Below, piece after piece: positions 32,679 through 41,479 of a stretch of DNA of 64,000 bases. Position 1 is the stretch's first letter. Every line of letters starts with the position of its first letter. Made by a program: the position numbers and the translations under genes. Below the pieces are notes generated by a model that was not told the DNA's origin, searched no databases, and worked only from the letters and a program-made list of their open reading frames with translations. The stretch is from Thermohalobaculum xanthum (GTDB lineage Bacteria; Pseudomonadota; Alphaproteobacteria; Rhodobacterales; Rhodobacteraceae), in contig NZ_JAEHHL010000009.1 in assembly GCF_016623495.1 (NCBI RefSeq), positions 124,001 through 188,000 on the forward strand, written 5' to 3'.

Positions 32679-34346
32679 ATGTCCGATATTGAAATCGCCC
32701 GCAAAGCCAACAAGAAGCCGATCCAGGAGGTTGGCGCCAAGCTCGGCATCCCGTCCGAGCACCTGCTGCCCTACGGCCACGACAAGGCCAAGGTCTCGGC
32801 CGAGTTCATCAAGTCCGTGGCCGACCGCCCCGACGGAAACCTGATCCTGGTGACCGCGATCAACCCGACGCCGGCCGGCGAGGGCAAGACCACCACCACC
32901 GTGGGCCTCGGCGACGGGCTCAACGCTATCGGCAAGAAGGCCGCGATCTGCATCCGCGAGGCCTCGCTCGGCCCGAACTTCGGCATGAAGGGCGGCGCCG
33001 CGGGCGGTGGCTATGCGCAGGTCGTGCCGATGGAGGACATGAACCTCCACTTCACCGGCGACTTCCACGCGATCACCAGCGCCCATAACCTGCTGGCGGC
33101 GATGATCGACAACCACATCTACTGGGGCAACACGCTCGACATCGACGTGCGCCGCGTTGCCTGGCGGCGCGTCATGGACATGAACGATCGCGCGCTGCGG
33201 CAGATCACCTGCTCGCTCGGCGGCGTCGCCAACGGCTTCCCGCGCGAGGCCGGCTTCGACATCACCGTGGCCTCGGAGGTCATGGCGATCCTCTGCCTCG
33301 CCGCGGATCTCGACGACCTCAAGAAGCGGCTCGGCGACATGATCGTGGCCTATCGCCGCGACCGCTCGCCGGTCTACTGCCGCGACATCAAGGCCGACGG
33401 CGCGATGACCGTGCTGCTCAAGGACGCGATGCAGCCGAACCTGGTGCAGACGCTCGAGAACAACCCGGCCTTCGTGCATGGCGGCCCCTTCGCCAACATC
33501 GCGCATGGCTGCAACTCGGTCGTTGCGACCAAGACGGCGCTGAAGCTTGCCGACTACGTCGTGACCGAGGCCGGCTTCGGCGCGGACCTGGGCGCCGAGA
33601 AGTTCTTCGACATCAAGTGCCGCAAGGCCGGTCTCTCGCCCAAGGCGGTGGTGATCGTCGCCACGGTGCGCGCGATGAAGATGAACGGCGGCGTCAAGAA
33701 GGACGCGCTGGGCACCGAAAACGTCAAGGCGGTGACCGAGGGCTGCGCCAATCTCGGCCGGCACATCGAGAACGTGAAGAAGTTCGGCGTGCCGCTGGTC
33801 GTCGGCATCAACCACTTCGTCACCGACACCGACGCCGAGGTGCAGGCGATCAAGGACTACTGCGCCGAGCGCGGGGTCGAGGCGATCCTCAACACCCACT
33901 GGGCGAATGGCGGCGAGGGCATCAAGGAGACGGCGAAGAAGGTCGTCGAGCTCTGCGAGGGTGGCAAGGCCGCGTTCAAGCCGCTCTACGAGGACGGCCT
34001 GGGCCTGTTCGAGAAGATCGAGACCATCGCCAAGTCGATCTATCGCGCCGACAGCGTGACGGCCGACAAGAAGATCAAGGACCAGCTGAAGCAGTGGGAG
34101 GAGGCCGGTTACGGCAACCTGCCGGTCTGCATGGCCAAGACGCAGTATTCCTTCACCACCGATCCGAACTGGCGGGGCGCGCCCACGGGCTTCGACCTGC
34201 CGATCCGCGAGGTTCGCCTCTCGGCCGGCGCCGGCTTCGTGGTGGCGATCTGCGGCGAGATCATGACCATGCCTGGTCTGCCCAAGGTGCCCTCGGCCGA
34301 GGTCATCGGGCTGAACGCCAATGGCGACATCGAAGGCCTGTTCTGA
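32679..34346 (+). CDS. fhs: Formate-tetrahydrofolate ligase
   Basis: A 555-residue enzyme that joins formate to tetrahydrofolate with ATP, giving 10-formyl-THF. The P-loop [18 protein letters not shown] has its Lys at 70. Other family blocks are [34 protein letters not shown] and the monovalent-cation and folate regions further on. The size matches bacterial FTHFS. Placed 37 bp after the formyltransferase gene, it can capture the formate made by Frc for C1 assimilation or for oxidation through the folate pathway. Confidence 0.97.
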   Translation: MSDIEIARKANKKPIQEVGAKLGIPSEHLLPYGHDKAKVSAEFIKSVADRPDGNLILVTAINPTPAGEGKTTTTVGLGDGLNAIGKKAAICIREASLGPNFGMKGGAAGGGYAQVVPMEDMNLHFTGDFHAITSAHNLLAAMIDNHIYWGNTLDIDVRRVAWRRVMDMNDRALRQITCSLGGVANGFPREAGFDITVASEVMAILCLAADLDDLKKRLGDMIVAYRRDRSPVYCRDIKADGAMTVLLKDAMQPNLVQTLENNPAFVHGGPFANIAHGCNSVVATKTALKLADYVVTEAGFGADLGAEKFFDIKCRKAGLSPKAVVIVATVRAMKMNGGVKKDALGTENVKAVTEGCANLGRHIENVKKFGVPLVVGINHFVTDTDAEVQAIKDYCAERGVEAILNTHWANGGEGIKETAKKVVELCEGGKAAFKPLYEDGLGLFEKIETIAKSIYRADSVTADKKIKDQLKQWEEAGYGNLPVCMAKTQYSFTTDPNWRGAPTGFDLPIREVRLSAGAGFVVAICGEIMTMPGLPKVPSAEVIGLNANGDIEGLF

Positions 34347-34359
34347 GGGGAGAAGGGCG

Positions 34360-35220
34360 ATGCCGGTCAAGAAGATCCTGGTTCCGGTGCGCGGCGACGG
34401 CAAGGGCGAGAACATTCTCGCCCACGCGGCCGCCATCGCCCGCCATCACCACGCGCATGTCGAGGTGCTTCACTGCCGGGCCCGCCCGGCGGACATGATC
34501 CCCTACGGGGTCGTGGTGCCCTCGGCCCTGCGCGAGCAGATCAAGCGGCAGGCCTCAGAGCTCGCCAATGCCGAGGAGGAGGCGCTCGTCAACAGCTTCG
34601 TCGGCCTCCTGCCGGAGCTCGGTCTCTCGCGGACCGATGGCAGCACCGGCCATGACGGCGCGACGGCGAGCTGGCACGAGGAAGAGGGCAAGATGGCCGA
34701 CGTCATCCGCCCCTGGGGTCGGCTCGCCGACCTCATCGTTGTCGCCAAGCCCGACCGCGACCGCAATCTCGGCTCCAACACGCTGCGCGCCGCGCTCTAT
34801 CACTGCGGCCGGCCGGTCCTGATGGTCCCGCCGACCGACACGGCGCCCAGGTCGGTCTGTCACCATCTGGCGATCGCCTGGAACGGCTCGATGCAGGGGA
34901 GCCGCGTCGTCGCGCTCTCGCTCGACCTGCTGCGCGAGGCAGAGGCCGTCACGATCCTCGACGGCGGCTCGCACCATGCCGCGACGAGCGGCGAGGAGCT
35001 TGCCCGCTATCTCGGCTTCAACGGGGTGACGGCGGGAATCCACCGGATCGACGCGTCGCACAGCCCCGGCGAGGTGATCCTCGCGGAGGCCGCGAAAGCC
35101 GGCGCGGACACGCTCGTGATGGGCGCCTACAGCCACAGCCGCGAGCACGAAACCGTCTTTGGCGGCGCCACGCAGCATGTCGTGGACCGCTCGACGATGC
35201 CTGTTGTCCTGGCGCACTGA
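34360..35220 (+). CDS. Universal stress protein family, two tandem Usp domains
   Basis: A 286-residue protein made of two UspA-like halves. The first starts MPVKKILVPVRGDGKGENILAHAAAIARHH. The second starts HHLAIAWNGSMQGSRVVALSLDLL and ends with the nucleotide-binding pattern TLVMGAYSHSREHETVFGGATQHVVDRSTMPVVL, in which G-x-x-H/S-x-R and G-x(9)-S are recognisable. It lies 13 bp after fhs, so it is the last gene of the oxalate operon before a new promoter. The role may be stress tolerance or regulation; not more can be said. Confidence 0.88.
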   Translation: MPVKKILVPVRGDGKGENILAHAAAIARHHHAHVEVLHCRARPADMIPYGVVVPSALREQIKRQASELANAEEEALVNSFVGLLPELGLSRTDGSTGHDGATASWHEEEGKMADVIRPWGRLADLIVVAKPDRDRNLGSNTLRAALYHCGRPVLMVPPTDTAPRSVCHHLAIAWNGSMQGSRVVALSLDLLREAEAVTILDGGSHHAATSGEELARYLGFNGVTAGIHRIDASHSPGEVILAEAAKAGADTLVMGAYSHSREHETVFGGATQHVVDRSTMPVVLAH

Positions 35221-35294
35221 GACGGGGGCGCGGAAACGCTAAGCGTATCAGAAAATTGCGCGAAATGCCCTGAAACGTGTTGATTTCTGGCGTG

Positions 35295-35327
35295 TTGTGC
35301 CTAGGATTTTGGTGCTGGTATACCAGC
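35295..35327 (+). promoter_or_regulatory. Promoter with overlapping GntR-type operator in front of tctCBA
   Basis: TTGTGC (35295-35300), an 18-nt spacer and TATACC (35319-35324) resemble a sigma-70 promoter. The -10 box sits inside a perfect 14-bp palindrome, GCTGGTATACCAGC (35314-35327), whose core is identical to the operator before gntR. The leader to the tctC ATG is about 130 nt. Confidence 0.65.
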
Positions 35328-35458
35328 CGCTTCGCCGAAGCGTAACGAGGAAGGACCGAGATCGGGCCGCAGGCCCGGGTGAAACGATGGAGCATCAAGA
35401 CCGGAAAACCGGCGCGTTCCATCCATGTGGCAGATGCCACGAGTTAGGGAGGTTACGA

Positions 35459-36424
35459 ATGACTATCACTCGTCGTCTGATGGTGCTTGCGAGCGCCGCG
35501 GCAGTTGGTTTCGCCGGCATGGTCGGCGCAGCTCACGCGTTCGAACCCAAGAAGCCCATCGATTTCGTGATCATGGCCGGCCCGGGCGGCGGCGCCGACC
35601 AGATCGCGCGTTTCCTGCAGTCGGTGGCCGAGAAGAAGGACATGACCAGTCGTCCGCTCGTGCCCAACAACAAGGGTGGCGGATCGGGCGCCGAGGCGCT
35701 GATCGCGCTCTCGACGACGAACGACCCGGATCACACGATCCTTGTCACGCTGAACTCGTTCTTCACCACGCCTTTGCGGCAGCCCAACCTGGGCATCGAC
35801 ATCCAGACCTTCACGCCCGTGGCGATGATGGCGGTCGATCCCTTCGTGCTCTGGGTCCACAAGGATTCCGGCATCACCACCTTCGAGCAGTGGCTCGAGA
35901 CGGTGAAGGCCGCCGGCGGCGAGTACGTGATGGGCGGCACCGGCAAGGGTCAGGAAGACTCGATCGTGATCGCGTTCATGTCGGACGCCTTCGGCTTCAA
36001 GGTGAAGTACATCCCCTATGACGGCGGCGGCGCGGTGGCCAAGGATCTCGCGGGCCAGCAGATCATGGCGACCGTCAACAACCCCGCCGAAGCCAAAGGC
36101 TTCTACGAGGCCGGAGACTTCGTGCCGCTCCTTGCCTTCTCCGACGAGCGCATTCCGGGCATCGACGTGCCGACCATGAAGGAGAAGGGGCACGACTTCA
36201 GCTACTACAACCAGCGTGCCGTCGTGGGCGCCCCGGGCATGTCGGACGACGCCGCGGCTTACTACCAGAAGCTCTTCGCGGACATCTACAACACCGAAGA
36301 GTGGCAGGGCTACATGGAGTCCGAAAGCCTCTCGCCTCTGTGGATGAACCCTGACGAGCAGAGGGCCTACTGGGAGACCCAGGTCGCGAACCACAAGGCA
36401 CTGCTCGCGGCGATGGGCGAGTAA
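35459..36424 (+). CDS. tctC: Tripartite tricarboxylate transporter substrate-binding protein (TctC/Bug family)
   Basis: A 321-residue periplasmic solute receptor with a signal peptide cleaved after AHA at residue 27. The mature part begins FEPKKPIDFVIMAGPGGGADQIARFLQ, the loop that coordinates carboxylates in Bug proteins. It continues VPNNKGGGSGAEALIAL and the usual two-lobed fold ending QVANHKALLAAMGE. AGGGAGGT precedes the ATG. It should capture the substrate, by context oxalate, and pass it to TctAB. The upstream operator links it to the GntR regulator of the oxc operon. Confidence 0.94.
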   Translation: MTITRRLMVLASAAAVGFAGMVGAAHAFEPKKPIDFVIMAGPGGGADQIARFLQSVAEKKDMTSRPLVPNNKGGGSGAEALIALSTTNDPDHTILVTLNSFFTTPLRQPNLGIDIQTFTPVAMMAVDPFVLWVHKDSGITTFEQWLETVKAAGGEYVMGGTGKGQEDSIVIAFMSDAFGFKVKYIPYDGGGAVAKDLAGQQIMATVNNPAEAKGFYEAGDFVPLLAFSDERIPGIDVPTMKEKGHDFSYYNQRAVVGAPGMSDDAAAYYQKLFADIYNTEEWQGYMESESLSPLWMNPDEQRAYWETQVANHKALLAAMGE

Positions 36425-36465
36425 GTCCTGACACCGCAACGATAACATAAGACAAGGGGGGCCAG

Positions 36466-36966
36466 ATGCGGCTTGGAGAGATCATCACTGCGGCCATTCT
36501 GGCCCTCCTCGCGATCTACCTGATGTGGAAGAGCACCAGTCTGGAGATCGGCTACATCCGCGGCGAGGGCCCGGGCGGCGGCTTCTGGCCGTTCTGGCTC
36601 TCGTTCATCATGCTGCTGTCGACCGGCTGGATCGCGGTCAACTGGTGGCGCGGCACGAGCCCGCCATCGCAATCGGACGAGCCGGTCCTCGACGCCTATG
36701 GCTGGAAGATGCTGGTGTTCGTCGGCGGCGGGATCGCGGCCTTCGTCGCTCTGATCCCTATCATCTCGATGTACGGCGCGATCTGTCTCTTCCTGATCTA
36801 CTACCTGAAGTTCCTTGGCCGCCATTCGTGGTTCGTGACACTCGCCCTCTCCATCGGTCTGCCGATCGTCTTCTTCTTCTTCGAGGGCGCCATGCGGATC
36901 ACCATGCCTACCGGCATGTCCTTTACCGAGCCCGTCTTCAACCTGCTCTACGACATCATCTACTAA
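36466..36966 (+). CDS. tctB: Tripartite tricarboxylate transporter small membrane subunit (TctB)
   Basis: A 166-residue membrane protein with four predicted helices. It starts RLGEIITAAILALLAIYLMWKST, and GEGPGGGFWPFWLSFIMLLSTGWI is the conserved second segment of TctB. The C-terminal half has two close helices (ISMYGAICLFLIYYLKFLG; FVTLALSIGLPIVFFFFEG). It lies 41 bp after tctC and 24 bp before tctA, the usual order of the family. Confidence 0.92.
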   Translation: MRLGEIITAAILALLAIYLMWKSTSLEIGYIRGEGPGGGFWPFWLSFIMLLSTGWIAVNWWRGTSPPSQSDEPVLDAYGWKMLVFVGGGIAAFVALIPIISMYGAICLFLIYYLKFLGRHSWFVTLALSIGLPIVFFFFEGAMRITMPTGMSFTEPVFNLLYDIIY

Positions 36967-36990
36967 GCCGCGCTCAGCAGGATCTGACAC

Positions 36991-38493
36991 ATGGAAATCC
37001 TATCCCTCCTCGGCGACGGCATGGTCCTGTCGCTCCAGCCGCTTAATCTCTTGCTGATCATCGTCGGCGTGACGGTGGGTCTGTTCATCGGCGCGATGCC
37101 CGGCCTCGGTTCGGTGAATGGTGTGGCGATCCTGTTGCCGATCACCTTCCTCGTGCCGCCCGGCTCGGCGATCATCTTCCTGGCGGCAATCTACTACGGT
37201 GCCATGTATGGCGGTGCGATCTCGTCGGTGACGCTCGGAATTCCCGGCGCCTCGACGGCGGTGGCGACCACATTCGACGGCCGTCCGCTGGCGCTCCAGG
37301 GCAAGGCGGGCCTTGCCCTCGTCGCAGCGGCCGTTGCCTCCTTCGTCGGTGGCACCGTCGCCAACATCCTCTTCACCGCTTTCGCTCCGCTTCTGGCCTC
37401 GGTCGCACTCTCCTTCGGCCCGCCCGAGATCTTCGCGCTCATGCTGCTCGCCTTCGCCACCTTCGTTGGCTTGGGCGGCGACGACATCCCGAAGACGATC
37501 CTGTCGATCTGCATGGGCCTCGTCTTCGCTGCGATCGGCTTCGACCAGGTCTCCGGCGCGCCGCGCCTGATCCTCTTCGACATCAACGGCTTCCTCAAGG
37601 GCATCAACTTCCTCGTCCTCGCCATCGGGGTCTACGGCATCGGCGAGATGATCTGGACGATCTACTCGACCCGCGGCGAGATCACGACCACCAAGGCGGA
37701 AATCTCGGTCGGGCAGATCTGGCGTGACATCAAGGAAGTCGGCCAGCGCGGCTGGAAGGGCACCGCAATCGGCTCGTTCCTCGGCTTCTTCGTGGGCATC
37801 CTGCCCGCCGCCGGTGCGACGCCCGGCTCGCTCATGTCCTACGGCGTCGCCAAGATGGTGTCGCGCAAGCCCGACGAATTCGGCAAGGGCCATCCGGGTG
37901 GTGTCTGCGCGCCCGAGGCCGCCAACAACTCCGCCTCCACCGGGGCGATGCTGCCGATGCTCACCCTCGGAATCCCCGGCTCGCCCACCACGGCCGTCCT
38001 CCTCGGCGGCATGGTGATCTGGGGTCTGACCCCGGGGCCGCGGCTCTTCGTCGAGCAGACCGAGTTCGTCTGGGGGCTCATCGGTTCGTTCTACGTCTCG
38101 AACGTCTTCGCGCTCCTGATCAATCTCGCGTTCATCCCGCTCTTCATCTGGATGCTCCGGATGCCGTTCACGATCCTCGCGCCGCTCATCTTCGTTCTGT
38201 CGGTGATTGGCGGCTACGCGGCACTTCGCGACATGTTCGACATCTGGCTCCTCCTGGTCTTCGGCTTCGGCGCCTTCTTCCTCCGGCGGTTCGACTATCC
38301 GCTTGCGCCCGCGGTCCTCGCCATCGTGCTCGGGCCTATCGCCGAGCCTACGCTGCGGCAGTCGCTGCTTCTCTCCTCGGGCGATCCGTCGATCTTCTTC
38401 ACGCGACCGATCTCTGGGCCGATCATGGTGATCGCGATCATCCTGATCCTCCTGCCCCTGGCGAAGTTCCTGCGGCAGAACAAACCGGCCTGA
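36991..38493 (+). CDS. tctA: Tripartite tricarboxylate transporter permease (TctA)
   Basis: A 500-residue polytopic permease with about 12 helices. It has the TctA signatures GAMPGLGSVNGVAILLPITFLVPPGSAIIFLAAIYYGAMYGGAISSV near the N-terminus and LPAAGATPGSLMSYGVAKMVSRKPDEFGKGHPGGVCAPEAANNSASTGAMLPMLTLGIPGSPTTAVLLGG in the middle. These two inverted, glycine- and proline-rich loops form the transport pathway. It imports the TctC-bound carboxylate with ion coupling. A strong hairpin follows the gene. Confidence 0.96.
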   Translation: MEILSLLGDGMVLSLQPLNLLLIIVGVTVGLFIGAMPGLGSVNGVAILLPITFLVPPGSAIIFLAAIYYGAMYGGAISSVTLGIPGASTAVATTFDGRPLALQGKAGLALVAAAVASFVGGTVANILFTAFAPLLASVALSFGPPEIFALMLLAFATFVGLGGDDIPKTILSICMGLVFAAIGFDQVSGAPRLILFDINGFLKGINFLVLAIGVYGIGEMIWTIYSTRGEITTTKAEISVGQIWRDIKEVGQRGWKGTAIGSFLGFFVGILPAAGATPGSLMSYGVAKMVSRKPDEFGKGHPGGVCAPEAANNSASTGAMLPMLTLGIPGSPTTAVLLGGMVIWGLTPGPRLFVEQTEFVWGLIGSFYVSNVFALLINLAFIPLFIWMLRMPFTILAPLIFVLSVIGGYAALRDMFDIWLLLVFGFGAFFLRRFDYPLAPAVLAIVLGPIAEPTLRQSLLLSSGDPSIFFTRPISGPIMVIAIILILLPLAKFLRQNKPA

Positions 38494-38525
38494 TCGGCGC
38501 CTCGGCCGCGCTCTGAAAACTGAAA

Positions 38526-38548
38526 GGGCCCGCCAAACCGGCGGGCCC
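38526..38548. terminator. Bidirectional terminator between tctA and the quinone oxidoreductase gene
   Basis: A perfect 9-bp stem, GGGCCCGCC with GGCGGGCCC, encloses the loop AAACC. On the plus strand CTCTTGCTTC follows. On the minus strand TTTCAGTTTTC follows. It lies between two convergent stops. Confidence 0.8.
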
Positions 38549-38572
38549 CTCTTGCTTCCTGGTGCGGCGCCT

Positions 38573-39550
38573 TCACATCTTCAGCAGGATCTTGCCGCGG
38601 TGCCCGCCCGCCTCGAGCATCCGGTGGGCTTCGACGACCTCGGCCATCGGCAGAACCTTGTGGGTCACGGTGCGGAGCTTCCCCGCCTTGAAGAGCGGCC
38701 AGGCCTCGGCCTCGAGCTCGCGCGCGACCGTGGCCTTGAACTCGGGCGGGCGCGGGCGCAGCGTCGAGCCGGTGAGGATGATCCGCTTGGTCATCAGGAG
38801 GCCGATGTTCAGCTCGGCCTTGATGCCGCGGTCGAAGGCGAGCTGGACGATCCGGCAGTCTATCCGCGCGGCCGCGAGGTTGCGCGGAAGGTAGTCGCCG
38901 CCCATGAAGTCGAGGATGACGTCGGCCCCGCCCGCCTCCTTCACGATCTCGACGAAATCCTCGGTGCGGTAGTTGATCGCGCGCTCGGCCCCCAGCGAGC
39001 GGATGAAGTCGAGCCCCTTCTCGGTGCCCGCGGTCGAGAACACCCGCAGGCCGCGCGCGGCCCCAAGCTGCACCGCCGTCGAGCCGATACCGCCCGAGCC
39101 GCCATGGACCAGGAAGACGCCGCCCTCGGGGATGCTGTGACCATGGAAGATGTTCGACCAGACCGTGAAGTAGGTCTCGCACAGGCCGGCCGCATCCACC
39201 TCGTCGACCCCCTCGGGCACCGGCAGGCAGTGGCGCGCGTCGATCGTCACGTACTCGGCATAGCCGCCGCCATTGGTCAGCGCGCAGATCCGGTCGCCGG
39301 TCTTCCAGCGCCCGGCACCCTCGCCCAGTGCCACGACCTCGCCCGAGACCTCGAGCCCCATCAGGTCGGACGCGCCCGGCGGGGGTGGATAGGCGCCCTT
39401 GCGCTGCTTGAGGTCGGGCCCGTTGACCCCGGCGGCCGTCACCTTGACCAGCACCTGGCCCGGCCCCGGCTCGGGTACGGGGCGGCGGGCGAGGCGCATC
39501 ACCTCGGGCCCCCCGGGCTCGGCGAATTCAATCACGGCCATCTCGCTCAT
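38573..39550 (-). CDS. NAD(P)H:quinone oxidoreductase, zinc-independent MDR family (PIG3-like)
   Basis: A 325-residue medium-chain dehydrogenase/reductase. The GroES-like N-terminal half contains VTAAGVNGPDLKQRKGAYPPPPGASDLMGLEVSGEV, without the cysteine cluster of zinc alcohol dehydrogenases. The Rossmann half has VFLVHGGSGGIGSTAVQLGAARG and ILDFMGGDYLPRNLAAARIDCRIV. The length and the ending (AHRMLEAGGHRGKILLKM) fit the TP53I3/PIG3 class of NADPH quinone reductases. The ATG at 39550 was chosen over longer starts, which would run into the promoter of the divergent carbonic anhydrase gene. Confidence 0.92.
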   Translation of the reverse strand: MSEMAVIEFAEPGGPEVMRLARRPVPEPGPGQVLVKVTAAGVNGPDLKQRKGAYPPPPGASDLMGLEVSGEVVALGEGAGRWKTGDRICALTNGGGYAEYVTIDARHCLPVPEGVDEVDAAGLCETYFTVWSNIFHGHSIPEGGVFLVHGGSGGIGSTAVQLGAARGLRVFSTAGTEKGLDFIRSLGAERAINYRTEDFVEIVKEAGGADVILDFMGGDYLPRNLAAARIDCRIVQLAFDRGIKAELNIGLLMTKRIILTGSTLRPRPPEFKATVARELEAEAWPLFKAGKLRTVTHKVLPMAEVVEAHRMLEAGGHRGKILLKM

Positions 39551-39723
39551 CACGGTCCTCCTTCCGGCTTTGTGCCAAAGGTTTAACGGCGCCGTTCCGG
39601 GTCGGCAATCGCCGGGTCGGCTGGCGCGCGCGCACGGGCCCTCGCGCATCCGCATTTGTTGCGGTGCGCAATGCGCTGCGATAGACGACGGGTTCACGCA
39701 CCGTGCCCAGAGGGGGACGCACA

Positions 39724-40392
39724 ATGACCGACAGCACCGACGCCAAGCTGCACGCCACCGCGCTGCCGGCCTATCTGCGCGAGCGCCACGCCTTCTGGCA
39801 CGCGACCCGCTTTTCCGAGAACCGCGCCTGGTACCAGCGGCTCGCGCATACCGGCCAACACCCGCGCGCCATGGTGATCAGCTGCTGCGACAGCCGGGTG
39901 GATTCGGTGCAGATGTTCGGCGCCGAGCCCGGCGACCTTTTCGTGCTGCGCAACGTCGCGAGCCTGGTGCCGCCGCACAGCCCCGATCTGAGCTTCCACG
40001 GCACCTCGGCGGCGGTGGAATACGCCGTCTCGGTGCTCAAGGTCGCGCATCTGGTTGTGGTGGGGCACTCGAACTGCGGCGGCATCAGCGCCTGCCACGA
40101 CATGTGCGCGGGCAGCGCGCCCCAACTGACCGACGGGTCGAGCTATATCGGCCGCTGGATCGACATCCTGCGGCCCGGTTTCGAGCGCGTCTCGGCCCGG
40201 ATCAAGGAGCCCAAGGCCCGCGTCGCCGCGCTGGAGAAGGAAGGCGTGATCGTCTCGATCCGCAATCTCATCAGCTTCCCCTTCGTGGCCGAGGCGATGC
40301 GCGAGGGCGAGCTGACGCTGCATGGCTGCTGGATCGACATCGGCAGCGGCGAGCTTCACGTGCTCGACCACGCGACCGGCGAGTTCGTCTGA
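39724..40392 (+). CDS. Beta-class carbonic anhydrase
   Basis: A 222-residue enzyme that interconverts CO2 and bicarbonate. The zinc ligands are Cys54 in VISCCDSRVD, with the Asp56-Arg58 dyad, and His115/Cys118 in VVVGHSNCGGI. The conserved FVLRNVASLVPP and SAAVEYAVSVLKVAHL are also present. Located 90 bp before an SbtA-type bicarbonate transporter and an SbtB-like PII protein, it probably supplies or consumes the bicarbonate pool handled by them. No signal peptide is present, so it is cytoplasmic. Confidence 0.96.
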   Translation: MTDSTDAKLHATALPAYLRERHAFWHATRFSENRAWYQRLAHTGQHPRAMVISCCDSRVDSVQMFGAEPGDLFVLRNVASLVPPHSPDLSFHGTSAAVEYAVSVLKVAHLVVVGHSNCGGISACHDMCAGSAPQLTDGSSYIGRWIDILRPGFERVSARIKEPKARVAALEKEGVIVSIRNLISFPFVAEAMREGELTLHGCWIDIGSGELHVLDHATGEFV

Positions 40393-40482
40393 CGCGGCGG
40401 GGCTGCCCGCGCACATTCCCTTGACATCGTTGCCGCGTGACGCTTCTTCACCGCGGACGATGGACGGAGGGACCGGATCGAT

Positions 40483-41475
40483 ATGGGCGACATACTTGCG
40501 CTTGCAGGAAGCAACCTCGTCTCGCCGATGGTGCTCTCGTTCGCGCTGGGCTTTGCCGCGGCGCTGGCGCGATCCGATCTGAGCTTCCCCGAGGCCGCGG
40601 CCAAGGCGCTGTCGCTCTATCTACTGTTCGCGATCGGTTTCAAGGGCGGGGCGAGCGTCGCCGATCACGGGCTCGACGCCACGCTGGTGCTGGCGATCGC
40701 GGCGGGTGCGGCGCTCTCGGCGGTCATTCCGCTGATTGCCTTCGCGCTCCTGCAGGCGATCTCGGGGCTCGACCGCGTGAACGCGGCGGCGGTCGCGGCG
40801 CATTACGGCTCGATCTCGATCGTGACTTTCGTCGCTGCGACCTCGGCGCTGACGACCGCGGGGGAGGGCTTCGAGGGCTATCTCGTCGCCGTCGCCGCGG
40901 TGATGGAAACGCCCGCCATCCTGGTCGCGCTCTGGCTCGCGCGCGCGGGCCGGGCCGGGGCGGCCGAGCCGGCCGGCGGAACCGAGCCCGGGCTCTGGCG
41001 CGAGATCGCGCTCAACGGCTCGATCGTGCTTCTCACCGGCGCGTTCCTGATCGGCTTGGCTACGGGCCCCTCGGGGCTGGCGGAGATCTCGAGCTTCATC
41101 ATCGACCCGTTCAAGGGCGTGCTGTGCCTGTTCCTGCTGGACATGGGGCTGGTCGCCGGGCGCGGCATGCGCACGGGCGCGCGCCACCTCGCGGCGCCGG
41201 TGATCGGATTCGGGCTGTGCATGCCGCTGATCGGGGCCGCGCTGGGGCTGGCGGCGGGGACGGCGATCGGGCTTTCGACCGGCGGCATCGCGCTGATGGC
41301 GACGCTCGCGGCCTCGGCCTCCTACATCGCGGTGCCCGCGGCGATGCGCGTGGCGCTGCCCGAGGCAAACCCTTCGATCTACCTGACGCTCTCGCTCGGT
41401 GTGACTTTCCCGTTCAACCTGACCGTCGGCATCCCGCTCTACAGCGCCGCCGCCGCGCTCGTTTCCGGAGGCTGA
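40483..41475 (+). CDS. sbtA: Sodium-dependent bicarbonate transporter, SbtA family
   Basis: A 330-residue membrane protein with about ten helices in two similar halves. Landmarks shared with cyanobacterial SbtA are the first helix region NLVSPMVLSFALGFAAALARSDLSFPEA, LLFAIGFKGGASVA, AAHYGSISIVTFVAATSAL (the Na+/HCO3- binding loop), MDIPAL-like METPAILVAL and, in the second half, LLDMGLVAGRG and ALMATLAASASYIAVPAAMRVALPEANPSIYLTLSLGVTFPFNL. It is a single-gene, high-affinity HCO3-/Na+ symporter in cyanobacteria. The SbtB-like gene starts only 4 bp after its stop. Confidence 0.9.
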   Translation: MGDILALAGSNLVSPMVLSFALGFAAALARSDLSFPEAAAKALSLYLLFAIGFKGGASVADHGLDATLVLAIAAGAALSAVIPLIAFALLQAISGLDRVNAAAVAAHYGSISIVTFVAATSALTTAGEGFEGYLVAVAAVMETPAILVALWLARAGRAGAAEPAGGTEPGLWREIALNGSIVLLTGAFLIGLATGPSGLAEISSFIIDPFKGVLCLFLLDMGLVAGRGMRTGARHLAAPVIGFGLCMPLIGAALGLAAGTAIGLSTGGIALMATLAASASYIAVPAAMRVALPEANPSIYLTLSLGVTFPFNLTVGIPLYSAAAALVSGG

Positions 41476-41479
41476 TGGC

